Part shown: piece by piece, positions 6,851 to 16,013 of the stretch | How the letters are laid out: each line of letters opens with the position of its first letter | Numbering within the stretch: the first letter of the stretch is position 1 | DNA from: Flavimaricola sp. | GTDB taxonomy: Bacteria > Pseudomonadota > Alphaproteobacteria > Rhodobacterales > Rhodobacteraceae | DNA: 51,472 nucleotides | NCBI GenBank assembly: GCA_029255105.1 | Contig: JAQWWH010000105.1 | Span: 1-51,472 of the forward strand | Reading direction: 5' to 3' | Program-made: the position numbers and the translations under genes | Notes under the pieces: generated by a model | Database searches by the model: none | Told to the model about the DNA's origin: nothing | The model's input: only the letters and a program-made list of their open reading frames with translations

Positions 6851-7759
6851 ATGGCGGCACAGTTTGATATGGATTCATTCCGCAAGAATGGAATTAACTA
6901 TCTGTTCGACAACAGCATCATGTTCACTCCTATATTTAGGAAGGAGACAGGATTTACGACGCTCGGCTTGAAGATATTTGCGGAATTTTCAACGTTTCTT
7001 AACACCATTTCCCGTAGCGGTGATACTGAAGAGGTTCGATTTCGCGCAGCTGCGATATTGCGAGAGAACACCATTCCAAATCACCAACTGATCCGAAGCT
7101 TTCGACACGATCCAAAACAGTTCTTGCTGACTTTGTATATTGCTTATGAACAATCGGGTATTGACGGCGTGCACGCCATCCATGAGGTTTTCCAAAAGTC
7201 GGCGACCGCCCGCTGGATGGAGCGTTACCCGATCGAGGATATCTACCTTGCGAGCCTCTTTGACTATTTCGGTCTGGACGTAGGAATTGAGTTCAAGACC
7301 GCATACCTGCGCAACGTGACCTACGCCCCCAACATACCTGATCATTTGGATTACACTGTCGGTTACATGGCTACCCATGGCATCATTTACGCGACGCTTT
7401 GGGGCAAGAACCTTGCAGCATTGTCGCGCATGAATATCGACGGGATCTGTGCAGCATTTGTGAATTCTGTCCCGATTTGGATCGACCAAATGGAGATTGA
7501 TCTCTGCTATGAAGTGCTGATCTGCTTGCGGATCATGGGCCGTGATGAAGAGTTACACAAAGTTAAAGCGTTATTGGAATATATTGAACCACTCGAGCAC
7601 CCTGAATTCGGCTTCGATGTGCCAATGCAAAACGTCCGTTTCCGGGAGCAAGCTGTGATGTGGAGCGCCTTCGACAATGCGATCGATTTTCTGGAGTACT
7701 ATCACATCATGCTGTTGGCTGGAATTGAGCCGATCATCACCAAACAATGGGAATCATAG
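6851..7759 (+). CDS. Unrecognised helical protein of about 300 residues, last gene of the radical SAM island
   Basis: It follows the 258-residue protein gene after 33 bases. Two starts compete: ATG 6839 sits directly against an AAGGA with no spacer, whereas ATG 6851 has that AAGGA 12 bases upstream, so 6851 (302 residues) is preferred. The protein is soluble and helix-rich with many aromatic residues, including DYTVGYMATHGIIYATLWGKN near the middle and a C-terminal FLEYYHIMLLAG. No signal peptide is seen. I do not recognise the family with confidence. It is AT-rich like its neighbours and ends the co-oriented run; the next gene, a chemoreceptor, starts 419 bases later in normal composition. 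Confidence 0.6.
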   Translation: MAAQFDMDSFRKNGINYLFDNSIMFTPIFRKETGFTTLGLKIFAEFSTFLNTISRSGDTEEVRFRAAAILRENTIPNHQLIRSFRHDPKQFLLTLYIAYEQSGIDGVHAIHEVFQKSATARWMERYPIEDIYLASLFDYFGLDVGIEFKTAYLRNVTYAPNIPDHLDYTVGYMATHGIIYATLWGKNLAALSRMNIDGICAAFVNSVPIWIDQMEIDLCYEVLICLRIMGRDEELHKVKALLEYIEPLEHPEFGFDVPMQNVRFREQAVMWSAFDNAIDFLEYYHIMLLAGIEPIITKQWES

Positions 7760-8178
7760 GTGGTTCCATAGGATTGGAAGTTGGCAAAAATGCATTTGCT
7801 TCGACGGATTTCCTTCACTCATACACGGCAAAGGAGAAGTTTCGGGGCTTTCAAAAGCTGGTAGGCCTCCATCAAGTGGTCCAGTTCAACAGCAATCGAG
7901 TGAGGATGCCGGCGCGAATGGTTGGGCACCGATGCAGGCCTGGATCGCATACAGCCGATGCTTAAATGGGATGGGGCCGAACCTCACAACTTGAAATGAA
8001 GCATAACCCGACCGACTGAACGACCTCGCAGGCCAGCAATTGCCGGGCTGGCACCTTTTGGGCCACGGACGTCGCGTTCGATTTGGCAAAGCTGCCCAGC
8101 GGCGCCGCTTCTTTACGGGATCTTCATTTCAGCGCGCCATTCTCCCTGTCAGGTTGCCACAACTGGGAAGGACGGTCG
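7760..8178. other. Gene-free stretch at the right edge of the island
   Basis: These 419 bases hold no credible coding frame on either strand; short open frames lack start context and family resemblance. G+C rises to the chromosomal level within it, so it probably contains the island boundary. No attachment-site duplication or inverted repeat was found by eye. Confidence 0.4.
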
Positions 8179-10290
8179 ATGAATTGGTTTCGAGGTGGCA
8201 AAACCACCGATGGCATAGCTGGACGAGACCTGTTTCGGCGGGCTCAGGACAAGGTCAACGCGGTTGCATGGTTTGAACCAGATGGCACCGTGATCGGCGT
8301 GAATGCCGCCTTTTCAAAGCTTTGTGGCTATCCGGAGGATGAGATTGCGGGCGAGAATGTCCGCATTCTGCTTCCTGCCGGGCAAAAGCAGGATCCTCAG
8401 CATCTTTCTATGTGGAACCGGTTGGTCAAAGGTGCCTCGCATCTGGGCGAGGTTCACTATGCCAAGCAGGATGGTGCCCCTCTATGGCTGAATGTGTCGA
8501 TCGTTCCGGTCTACGGCGCGGAGGCGGCCGTTTCGGCGTTGGTCATGACGGCCATTGACATCACCGAGGCCAAACTTCTGTCACTTGATGCACGCGCCAA
8601 GATGTTGGCTTTGGACCGATATCAGGCGGTGATTGAATTCGACGCAAGGGGTACGATCCTTACCGCCAATGACAACTTTTGCCGGGATTTGGGTTATGAC
8701 CTCACCGAGATCGTGGGCCAGCACCATAGCCTGTTTATCGAACCCTCAGAGGTGGATGGGGTGAATTACAAACAGCTCTGGGTCGATCTTGCCGCCGGGC
8801 GGCAAAAATCGGGTGTATTCCGGCGGAAATCCAAAAGTGGTGAGGACGTCTGGTTAAGGACCATCTACGCCCCGATCCCCGGCCGTGACGGGCAGATCGA
8901 GAGGGTCGTAAAGATTGCGACAGACATTACGGAGACTCAGAAGGCCATCATAGACGCCCAGTGTAAATCGGAAGCGGTCAATCGAAGCCAGGCGGTGATT
9001 GAGTTTCAGCCTGACGGGACCTTAATCACGGCCAACAAGAACTTTCTGGATGCGATGGGCTATTCCGCAAGCGAGGTGGAGGGTCATAATCACCGCCTGT
9101 TTGTTGATGCCGACGAGGCCGCATCCGGGTCCTATCAGGAGCTTTGGAATGATCTTCGCCAGGGCAAGTCCCGGGCCGGTCAATTCCGGCGCAAATCCAA
9201 GACTGGTGACGTGGTTTGGATCAATGCGACTTACAGTCCGGTTCAAGACCCATCCGGCCGAGTGCTGAAAGTGATCAAGTTCGCATCGGTTGTGACAGAA
9301 CAACACGTCGCGATGGAAAGCATGAGCAGGGCCATCCACGCGCTGGCCAGTGGTGAGGCTGATATCAGAATGGGCGCAGAAGCTAAGGGTGCGTACGCAG
9401 CACTGCGCAACACCTTCAACAGGGCAATGGAGCAGCGTGAAACGCTGATGAAGTCGATGGTCGAAACCAGCCAGAGAATGCTCGAAGAGGCCACCGAGGT
9501 ATCGACCATCGCCAACGACCTTGCCAAACGGGCCGAAGGTCAGGCAGCGACGCTTGAGGAAACCGCAGCTGCCATGGAAGAGATTTCTGCAACCGTTGAC
9601 AGTACGGCGGACAATGCAAAGAAGGCGGATCAAGCCGCTCGTTCCGCATCCGAAGAGGCGCGGCAAGGGCATTCGGTCGTCGCCGACACGGTTGAGGCCA
9701 TGAAGTGGATCGAGGAGGGCTCCCGCCAGATCTCCTCGATCGTTGAAACCATTGATGCCATTACCTTTCAGACCAACCTGCTGGCCTTGAACGCTGGTGT
9801 GGAGGCCGCTCGGGCTGGTGAAGCGGGGCGCGGTTTCGCGGTCGTCGCCTCTGAGGTGCGGGCACTGGCCCAACGCGCGGCAGAGGCATCCAAGGAAATC
9901 GAGGGTCTCATTACCCAAAACAACAAACATGTCGCCAAAGGGTCCGGGTTCGTGCAGGCCACCGGTGATGTCCTCGTCAAAATCGTCGCCGCAATCGACA
10001 GCGTCGTTCTGAACGTCAAGGATATTTCGCAGGCCGCGGGGGAGCAGGTGACGAGCATCAAAGAAGTATCGGGATCGACCAGCCAGATGTACCGCGTCAC
10101 GCAACATACCGCAGAGCTTGCTGAACGCAGCGCAGCGAGCGCTGGGGCCCTGACCGATCGCGCAAGGAGGTTGCTCGAACTCGCGAACTCCATGTATCAC
10201 ACCGATGGGCCGGAGGTCGCATCGGCGAGTGTTGGTGACGTGCGGGAGACCAAGCGCTTTGATGCCGCCAGAACCCTGCGCCGTGCCTGA
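8179..10290 (+). CDS. Soluble methyl-accepting chemotaxis protein with three PAS domains
   Basis: This is a 703-residue protein from ATG 8179, preceded by GGAAGGA at good spacing; an upstream in-frame ATG at 8083 has no such site. There is no membrane segment, so it is a cytoplasmic sensor. Three PAS domains of the same type follow one another (about residues 20-130, 145-250 and 265-370), each with a GTIxxAN/GYxxxEIxGxxH-like core and a PAC end. A long coiled-coil signalling domain (about 420-690) has the conserved hairpin tip [20 protein letters not shown], which contacts CheA/CheW. PAS domains of this kind usually bind a flavin, haem or small ligand; the ligand here is unknown. PAS2 and PAS3 are clearly recent duplicates (shared VIEF, FRRKSK and SG segments). 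No che genes are in the window. Confidence 0.88.
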   Translation: MNWFRGGKTTDGIAGRDLFRRAQDKVNAVAWFEPDGTVIGVNAAFSKLCGYPEDEIAGENVRILLPAGQKQDPQHLSMWNRLVKGASHLGEVHYAKQDGAPLWLNVSIVPVYGAEAAVSALVMTAIDITEAKLLSLDARAKMLALDRYQAVIEFDARGTILTANDNFCRDLGYDLTEIVGQHHSLFIEPSEVDGVNYKQLWVDLAAGRQKSGVFRRKSKSGEDVWLRTIYAPIPGRDGQIERVVKIATDITETQKAIIDAQCKSEAVNRSQAVIEFQPDGTLITANKNFLDAMGYSASEVEGHNHRLFVDADEAASGSYQELWNDLRQGKSRAGQFRRKSKTGDVVWINATYSPVQDPSGRVLKVIKFASVVTEQHVAMESMSRAIHALASGEADIRMGAEAKGAYAALRNTFNRAMEQRETLMKSMVETSQRMLEEATEVSTIANDLAKRAEGQAATLEETAAAMEEISATVDSTADNAKKADQAARSASEEARQGHSVVADTVEAMKWIEEGSRQISSIVETIDAITFQTNLLALNAGVEAARAGEAGRGFAVVASEVRALAQRAAEASKEIEGLITQNNKHVAKGSGFVQATGDVLVKIVAAIDSVVLNVKDISQAAGEQVTSIKEVSGSTSQMYRVTQHTAELAERSAASAGALTDRARRLLELANSMYHTDGPEVASASVGDVRETKRFDAARTLRRA

Positions 10291-10633
10291 ATGGCAATAC
10301 CGCAGAACTGTCGGGCCACAAGGTGGCCTTGCAAAACCATCCGGTTCCAGGGCTGCGCAAACCTGATTGCATGGTGCAACTCAACGACTAGAAACAGAAC
10401 TTGCGCCGGGATACTGGCGAGGGGCAAGCACTGTTGTTAGCCTGCGCTCAAAACAGACGGATTCAGGACGCATTCCATGAGGCAAACAACCAACTTCATC
10501 GGCGCCGCACAACGCTTCACACCCGTGCTGGCCACAGTGGTCGCCCCGGCCTTTGGCCATTTTCTTCCCTCTGTCATTTGCGCGTCCTCCGGCCAGGGCA
10601 GCAAAGGAACCGACCGCACGGAGGCAAGGTAGG
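10291..10633. other. Gap before the TusA-like gene
   Basis: There is little to support a gene here. One plus-strand frame of 51 codons (10477-10632, beginning MRQTTNFIGAAQ) ends two bases before the next gene's GTG. It could be a leader or chance; it has no recognisable domain and no good ribosome binding site. Confidence 0.3.
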
Positions 10634-10900
10634 GTGCCGGAGGATCCGCAAGAGACTGACTGGCAGGTTGCGATCGACGCCAGGGGGCTGCTTTGCCCCT
10701 TGCCGGTCCTGCGGGCCCGCAAGCGCCTTCTCTCTATGCAGGAGGGAGAGGTTCTGGCCGTTCGCGCCACGGACCCCGCAGCCATCGTGGACGTCCCGCA
10801 TTTCTGCGCAGAGGCAGGGCACACGTTTCTGGACTGCCGCGACGAAGGCGACAGCCAGTTGTACCTGATCCGCCGCGGGGCCTCTGATCAAACGTCGTGA
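10634..10900 (+). CDS. TusA-family sulfurtransferase (sulfur carrier)
   Basis: This is an 88-residue protein with the TusA signature CPLPVLRARKRL, near residue 20, in which the first cysteine carries persulfide sulfur. The compact beta-alpha-beta-alpha fold is complete (VLAVRATDPAAIVDVPHFC, then FLDCRDEGDSQLYLIRR). The start is GTG 10634, with GAGG/AAGG upstream; the open frame extends to 10553 without better context. TusA-like carriers pass sulfur to tRNA thiolation, molybdenum cofactor or dissimilatory pathways. Here it lies head to tail with molybdopterin genes and near a sulfide operon. Its end overlaps the convergent gene's end by 13 bases. Confidence 0.8.
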   Translation: MPEDPQETDWQVAIDARGLLCPLPVLRARKRLLSMQEGEVLAVRATDPAAIVDVPHFCAEAGHTFLDCRDEGDSQLYLIRRGASDQTS

Positions 10901-11769
10901 AAGGCGCTTTGCACAAGGGCGGCCTGTCCGGCACCAAGGTACCAGCCTTCTTGCGCCAAAACCTCGGTCGGGACGGATGGGGCAAACAACCGGGCCAGTT
11001 GGTCCCGTTGCGACAGGGTCAGAAAGGCCCGCGCATGGCGGCTGACCTGGGCCGCGTCTTGCACCATGCCTTTGGCCATATCCGCTTTGACCTGCGGCCC
11101 CAGGAGGGACAGGTAGGTCTCTGCCATCACGATGGGCGCTGTTGCCGCGGCGGCGTCAAAAGGCCAGACGGCGATGCGTCCGGGGGCGCGCCGTCGTAAT
11201 CTTTCCAACACCGGCATGCCCGTCAGCGACTGCGCCCCCACGGCGCCCGCCCCGGCAAGCTGCCAGAGCGTTTTGGGCCATAGCCCGCCCTCGCGTCCCA
11301 AAATCTCGGCCCGGCGATGTTCGGGCAACCCCGGTGGGTGGTCGGGTTTCGTGCGGGGCAGGCCGGGTGTGTCAACCTTGGCCCCGTTGCCCCAGAATGG
11401 ACCGCCACCCTCGAACAGCCCATTCATCTGCCCGGCCACTTCGCGGTAATTGGTGCGATTGCGCTCATCGTCCCGCACTTTTTCCGCCAGCCAGGCCCAT
11501 AACGACAAGGCGTCGGGCCGCCCGGTGACGGCTTGGGTGAAACCCGCAGGGGCGCCAAAGGCGAAATCCGCGGCAACAAGCAACCGCCCCCCGGTTGCCA
11601 AATGGCTGTCCAACAGGTCCGCCAACCGCCGCTCGGCCGCCGCCCGGGTGGCGATGTTTTCGGTGCGGATGCCATCCGCCCCGGCGATTCCGATCCAGAT
11701 GGAATCCTTGCCCGTCCTGGGCGTGCCCGCCGCTGACCAGTCCAACATGATGACGGTGTCGAACCTCAC
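10888..11769 (-). CDS. Conserved hypothetical protein linked to mobA
   Basis: This 293-residue soluble protein starts at GTG 11769, overlapping the mobA stop as GTGA (an in-frame TTG exists at 11781). It opens with FDTVIMLDWSAAG, an acidic beta strand like the start of an RNase H/actin-type fold. Further on are LVAADFAFGAPAGF and a WPKTLWQLAGAG segment. Roseobacters often keep this gene beside mobA, and it is frequently labelled as a molybdopterin-guanine dinucleotide synthesis protein on that basis alone. No catalytic role can be named from the sequence. Tight coupling with mobA suggests joint expression. Confidence 0.6.
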   Translation of the reverse strand: MRFDTVIMLDWSAAGTPRTGKDSIWIGIAGADGIRTENIATRAAAERRLADLLDSHLATGGRLLVAADFAFGAPAGFTQAVTGRPDALSLWAWLAEKVRDDERNRTNYREVAGQMNGLFEGGGPFWGNGAKVDTPGLPRTKPDHPPGLPEHRRAEILGREGGLWPKTLWQLAGAGAVGAQSLTGMPVLERLRRRAPGRIAVWPFDAAAATAPIVMAETYLSLLGPQVKADMAKGMVQDAAQVSRHARAFLTLSQRDQLARLFAPSVPTEVLAQEGWYLGAGQAALVQSAFHDV

Positions 11770-12398
11770 GGCTGTAGCCAACCAGCGGCATGGGCCAGAT
11801 CCTCAGGCGTGTTGATGTTGAAAAAAGGGTCAATCTCGCCCCCGTCAAAGGCGACGAGGCTGGCCCCCTCGGCCACCGCCCAGTCCGTCACCCGTCGGTT
11901 CCCCCGGGCCAGTGCTTCGGCCAATCCGGGCCGCAGGGCGACGGGCCAAAGCCCGAAAATGGGATGCGGCCAGACCTCACCATTCGCCCCGGTCCGCGCC
12001 GCAATCGCCGGACGCCGCCCCTCGCTTGCCGCCCATAGCCGGGCCGTCAGATCCTCGGGGAAGAAGGGGGTATCGACAGCCAGTGTCACGACGCAGGCAT
12101 GGCCCAGCCCCTCGGCCCAACCCATTGCCGTGTGAATACCGGCAAGTGGGCCAAGATGGCCGGTGACCGTGTCGGTCAGGACGTGCAGGGGGCAGGGGGC
12201 AAAGCGGTCAGGATCGCCGTTGGCATTCAGCGCCAATGGGGCGCATTGGCGCGACGCCCGATCGATAACGTGGTCGAGCAGGCGTCGCTGCCCCAGCATC
12301 GCCATGGCCTTGTCCCCGCCACCCATACGCCGGGACCTGCCCCCAGCAAGGATGACGCCGGGGATCTGGGCAAGGGGAGAGGGCGCGGGGGCAGACAT
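11766..12398 (-). CDS. mobA: Molybdenum cofactor guanylyltransferase MobA
   Basis: This is a 210-residue nucleotidyltransferase. The N-terminal GTP-binding motif LAGGRSRRMGGGDKA (about 18-32) is diagnostic. It is followed by a DTVTGHLGPLAGI motif near residue 76, LAVDTPFFP near 106 (the metal-binding aspartate), and the C-terminal FFNINTPEDL typical of MobA. It attaches GMP to Mo-molybdopterin to give the bis-MGD cofactor used by DMSO-reductase-type enzymes in the cytosol. Length is normal. It overlaps the downstream unknown gene by four bases. Confidence 0.92.
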   Translation of the reverse strand: MSAPAPSPLAQIPGVILAGGRSRRMGGGDKAMAMLGQRRLLDHVIDRASRQCAPLALNANGDPDRFAPCPLHVLTDTVTGHLGPLAGIHTAMGWAEGLGHACVVTLAVDTPFFPEDLTARLWAASEGRRPAIAARTGANGEVWPHPIFGLWPVALRPGLAEALARGNRRVTDWAVAEGASLVAFDGGEIDPFFNINTPEDLAHAAGWLQP

Positions 12399-12464
12399 GA
12401 GACCTGTCTGACCCGGAACGCAGGCTTTCGCAACGGCTGCAAGCGCCTGCGGGCTTGGGTCCGT

Positions 12465-14221
12465 TCAGGCCGCACCGGCCGGGATCACGGCCGGAGTGAC
12501 CCCGGGCAGGCCGGACAGGGCCCGGATGGCCGCATATTGCGACAGGTAAACCTCGCCCGTCAGGTCCTGAAGGAAATGGCTCCGTTCAAGCCGGTCCATG
12601 ACGGGCCCCTTGACCTCGGTCAGGTGCAGTTTGATCCCCATGTCCTTGAGCCTAAGGTTGATCGCCTCAAGGCTTTCCAGCGCGCTCATGTCGATTTCGT
12701 TCACCGCAGGGCACATCAGGATGACGTGCCGCACGGGGCAGTCCTGCGTCACGCGGTCGTGGATAAGGTCCTCAAGGAAGCGCGCATTGGCGAAATAGAG
12801 GCTTTCGTCGATGCGAAAGGTCAGGACGGTCGTGTCCGTCAGGACCGTATGCCGGTGGATATTGCGGAAATGCTCGGTCCCCGGGACAAGGCCGACTTCG
12901 GCCACATGCGGGCGCGAGGTACGGTAGAGGTGCAGCCCGATGGACAGAGCCACCCCGGCGGACACGCCTGTCTCAACGCCCGCCAGCAGGGTCAGCAGGA
13001 TTGTCGTCGCCACGGCGGCAAAGTCCGGCTTGGCATAGTTCCAGGACCGCTTCAGGATCGAAAAATCGACGAGGCTGAGCACCGCGACAATGATGGTCGC
13101 AGCCAGGGTGGCCTTGGGCAGGTCGTGGATCAAGGGGGTCAGGGCAAGGGCTGCGACACCCAGCGCCACGGCGGTAAATGCCCCAGCCGCGGGCGTTTCG
13201 GCCCCGGCGTCGTAGTTCACCACGGATCGTGAAAACCCGCCCGTTACCGGAAACCCGCCCGAAAACGCGGCCCCGATGTTGGCGGCACCCAAGCCGATCA
13301 ACTCTTGATCGGGGGAAATGCGTTGCCGTTTCTTGGCCGCCAGCGTCTGGGCGACGGAGACGGATTCAACAAACCCCACGACCGAGATCAGGAGGGCGGG
13401 CAAAAGCAGCGCCCGCACGAGGTCAGGGTCAAAGCCGGGAACCGAGAAGGGGGAAACCCTTGCGGCACGGTTCCCACAACGGCGACGCCCATTTCGGTCA
13501 GGTTGAACAGTTTGACGATCAGGGTGGTGACGACAACGGCCAGAACCGGACCGGCCTTGGCCAGCATATCAGCCGGACGCGGGGCAAGGCCCCACTTTCG
13601 CAGCAGCGGCTTCAGCCCCTTGCGCACCCAGAACAGAAAGGCGGTGCTGGCCGCCCCAATGGCAAAGGTGATCCAGTTGATCCCGTCCAGCCCAACCCAA
13701 AGGGTTTCAATCTGTTCGACGATGGTGTCGCCCTTGACGCGAATGCCAAGGATGTTGCCGATCTGACTTGCCGCGATCAGGATACCCGAGGCGGTGATGA
13801 AGCCCGCGATGACCGGGTGCGACAGGAAGTTGGCCAGAAACCCGAGCCGGAAAAGGCCCATCGCCAACAGGATCCCGCCGGACAGGGCAGCAAGGGTCAG
13901 GGCGGCGCTGATGTAGTCGGCTGTGCCAGAGGCCGCGACCTGGCCAAGGGCCGCAGCGGTCATCAGCGAGACGACGGCAACCGGCCCGACCGCCAGCGCC
14001 TTGGAGGTGCCAAAGACAGCGTAAAGCATGATCGGCACGATCGAGGCAAATAGCCCCATTTCCGGCGGTAGCCCGGCCAGCAAGGCATAGGCCAGCGACT
14101 GGGGGATCAACATGATCGTCACGATGACAGCGGCCATCAGGTCGGCCGACAGGGTGTCGCGGTCGTAATGCCGTCCCCACTCAAGGATGGGCAAATAGCG
14201 AGAGAGCTTGGGGGAGAGCAT
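12465..14221 (-). pseudogene. SulP-family anion permease with STAS domain, broken by a one-base frameshift
   Basis: Two minus-strand frames together make one SulP transporter. The first (from ATG 14221; ATG 14254 is possible) gives the N-terminal half with LIPQSLAYALLAGLPPEMGL, the SulP signature, and many membrane helices, up to VPQGFPP. The second continues from VPGFDPDLVRALLLPALLIS through the last helices (SVVNYDAGAETPAAG) and a STAS domain (DESLYFANARFLEDL, VNEIDMSALESLEAI), ending at 12465. The join is at five G on the plus strand (13449-13453); one more G would restore a single 585-residue protein. Either the gene is inactivated or the base was lost in sequencing. As last gene of the sulfide operon it would move sulfate, sulfite or bicarbonate. 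Confidence 0.82.
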
Positions 14222-14313
14222 TGCGCATATCTTTCTCGCGACGCCGCGCGGCATCGGGACATCAATGGTTGAAACGGGGGGCCCGGACCATGTGGTCCGG
14301 GCTGGGGATCAGG

Positions 14314-14643
14314 TCAGCGTCCGGTCGCGACGTACAGGCTTTGCGCCCGACCGCCCGAGCGGCAATAGGCCAGAACCTTGCCCGCCGCCTTGTTCAGAGC
14401 GTCGTCAAAGGCGGCGACATCTGCGCTGGTGGCCTGGCCGGGGCGGATCGGGATGTGGTGAAACGCGATACCCGCCGCTGCGGCTGCCTTGTGAATGCTG
14501 TCGGCAGAGGGCTGGCCCGCATCCTCGTCATCGGGGCGGTTGCAGATGATGGTGGTATAGCCCTGCGCCTGGAGGGTGGGGATATCACTGGACAGGATTT
14601 GTCCGGTAACAGCGAAGTCGGGGGTGATGGTGCGAATGTCCAT
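14314..14643 (-). CDS. DUF442 (TIGR01244-type) phosphatase/rhodanese-like protein
   Basis: This 109-residue protein starts at ATG 14643 with AGCAAGAGA upstream; a longer open frame upstream overlaps the next gene and is not used. The active-site loop YCRSGGRAQ near residue 96 has the CX5R pattern of dual-specificity phosphatases. The family commonly accompanies, or is fused to, persulfide dioxygenase-like beta-lactamase-fold proteins in sulfide-response operons (the Blh type), where it probably handles persulfide sulfur. It lies 17 bases downstream of exactly such a gene. The exact reaction is not established by sequence. Confidence 0.82.
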   Translation of the reverse strand: MDIRTITPDFAVTGQILSSDIPTLQAQGYTTIICNRPDDEDAGQPSADSIHKAAAAAGIAFHHIPIRPGQATSADVAAFDDALNKAAGKVLAYCRSGGRAQSLYVATGR

Positions 14644-14660
14644 GATGGTATCTCTTGCTA

Positions 14661-15545
14661 TCAAAGTCCGTTGACCGGAACCTTCAGAACCGGGTTGCCA
14701 TTGTCGTCCGTGGGGATCTTGCCCGCACGCATGTTGACCTGCAGCGAGGGGATGATCAGCTTTGGCACGGCAAGCTGGCTGTCCCGTTCGGTGCGGAAGG
14801 CGACGAAGTCCTCGCGTGTCTTGCCGCCGCCGACATGGATGTTGTGCGCCTTTTCCTCGGCTACCGTGGTCTCCCACTGGATGTCGCGGCCGTTGGGGCC
14901 GTAGTCATGGCACATGAAGAGGCGCATGTCGTCGGGCAGGGCCAGCACTTTCTGGATGCTGTCATACAGCTCTCCGGCGTCGCCACCCGGGAAATCGGCG
15001 CGGGCCGATCCGCCGTCCGGCATGAACAGGGTGTCACCGGTAAAAGCCGCGTTGCCCATAACATGGACCATGCAGGCCGGCGTGTGGCCGGGGGTGTGGA
15101 TGGCAAAGCACTCCATCTCGCCGACCTTGTAGCGCGACCCTTCTGTGAAGAGGGCATCGAACTGGGACCCGTCGCGCTGGAATTCTGTCCCTTCGTTGAA
15201 CACTTTGCCAAAGGTGTCCTGCACGATGCGGATGTTCTCGCCGATGCCGATCTTGCCGCCCAGCTTGCCCTGAATGTAGGGCGCAGCGGACAGGTGGTCG
15301 GCGTGGACGTGGGTTTCGATCAACCACTCAAGCTTGAGACCTTCGGCCTCGATATAGGCGATCATCCGATCGGCGTGGTCGTAGGTGATCCGCCCGGCGG
15401 CATAGTCAATATCCATGACGCTGTCGACAACGGCACAGGCGTTCGAGGCCGGATCCTTGACGACATAGCTGATCGTGTTGGTGGCCTCGTCAAAAAAGGC
15501 TTTGACCTCGGGCTTGATAGACATGTTCAGCGGATAGTCAGACAT
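14661..15545 (-). CDS. Persulfide dioxygenase-like metallo-beta-lactamase-fold hydrolase (Blh/ETHE1 type)
   Basis: This 294-residue protein carries the metal-binding motif THVHADHLSAAP (HXHXDH, about residue 80), then the histidine of IHTPGHTPACMVH, the TGDTLF aspartate and a late CHDYGP histidine. This is the mononuclear iron arrangement of ETHE1-like sulfur dioxygenases. Such enzymes oxidise glutathione persulfide to sulfite during sulfide detoxification in the cytosol. The adjoining DUF442 gene and the two YeeE genes reproduce the bigR/blh-type operon known from Xylella and Agrobacterium. The iron ligands appear intact. Confidence 0.87.
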   Translation of the reverse strand: MSDYPLNMSIKPEVKAFFDEATNTISYVVKDPASNACAVVDSVMDIDYAAGRITYDHADRMIAYIEAEGLKLEWLIETHVHADHLSAAPYIQGKLGGKIGIGENIRIVQDTFGKVFNEGTEFQRDGSQFDALFTEGSRYKVGEMECFAIHTPGHTPACMVHVMGNAAFTGDTLFMPDGGSARADFPGGDAGELYDSIQKVLALPDDMRLFMCHDYGPNGRDIQWETTVAEEKAHNIHVGGGKTREDFVAFRTERDSQLAVPKLIIPSLQVNMRAGKIPTDDNGNPVLKVPVNGL

Positions 15546-15568
15546 CGTATCGTCTCCTTTTGGTCGTG

Positions 15569-16009
15569 CTAGGCGGTGACCGGCTGGCCGCGTGTTTCAA
15601 GGATACGTGACAGGAAGCGGGCCGCAAAGATACCTGCAACAAGGGCGCCGACGAACATCAGGACCCGGCTGTCGCCGGTGCCAATGGCGGGCAAAGCGCC
15701 GCCCGGGCAAAAGCCTGCAATGCCCCAGCCGATCCCAAAGACGGCAGAGCCGCCGATAAGACGGGCGTCGATCGCCTTGGGGGCGGGCAGAAAGAAGGTC
15801 TGACCCAAAAGTGGTTCCTGCCGCCGGAACACGATCCGGTAGCCGATGAAGGTCACGATCAGGGCGCCGCCCATCACAAAGGCAAGGCTGGGATCCCAGG
15901 TGCCTGCCACGTCGAAAAAGTTAAGCACCTTGGCCGGGTTGGCCATGCCAGAGATGACGATGCCGAGGCCAAAGATCAGGCCGATGATATAGCTGAGGAA
16001 AAGCCGCAT
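15569..16009 (-). CDS. YeeE/YedE-type membrane protein (DUF6691 half), sulfur-compound transporter
   Basis: This 146-residue protein has about four membrane helices. A conserved cysteine lies in GIGWGIAGFCPGGALPA (about residues 95-110), the signature of YeeE/YedE transporters such as thiosulfate importer TsuA and the PmpA/PmpB pair. The first helix begins FLSYIIGLIFGLGIVISGM. It forms one half of a two-gene transporter with the preceding gene, four bases away. It probably moves thiosulfate or a sulfane-sulfur species; direction is not known. Confidence 0.85.
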   Translation of the reverse strand: MRLFLSYIIGLIFGLGIVISGMANPAKVLNFFDVAGTWDPSLAFVMGGALIVTFIGYRIVFRRQEPLLGQTFFLPAPKAIDARLIGGSAVFGIGWGIAGFCPGGALPAIGTGDSRVLMFVGALVAGIFAARFLSRILETRGQPVTA

Positions 16010-16013
16010 GGTC

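Noticed and set aside
7760..8178. Possible transposase remnant
   Set aside because: Short frames on both strands were read, but none matched a transposase motif convincingly.
9022..10200. Minus-strand open frame opposite the chemoreceptor
   Set aside because: The plus strand carries unmistakable PAS and chemoreceptor motifs; the antisense product resembles nothing.
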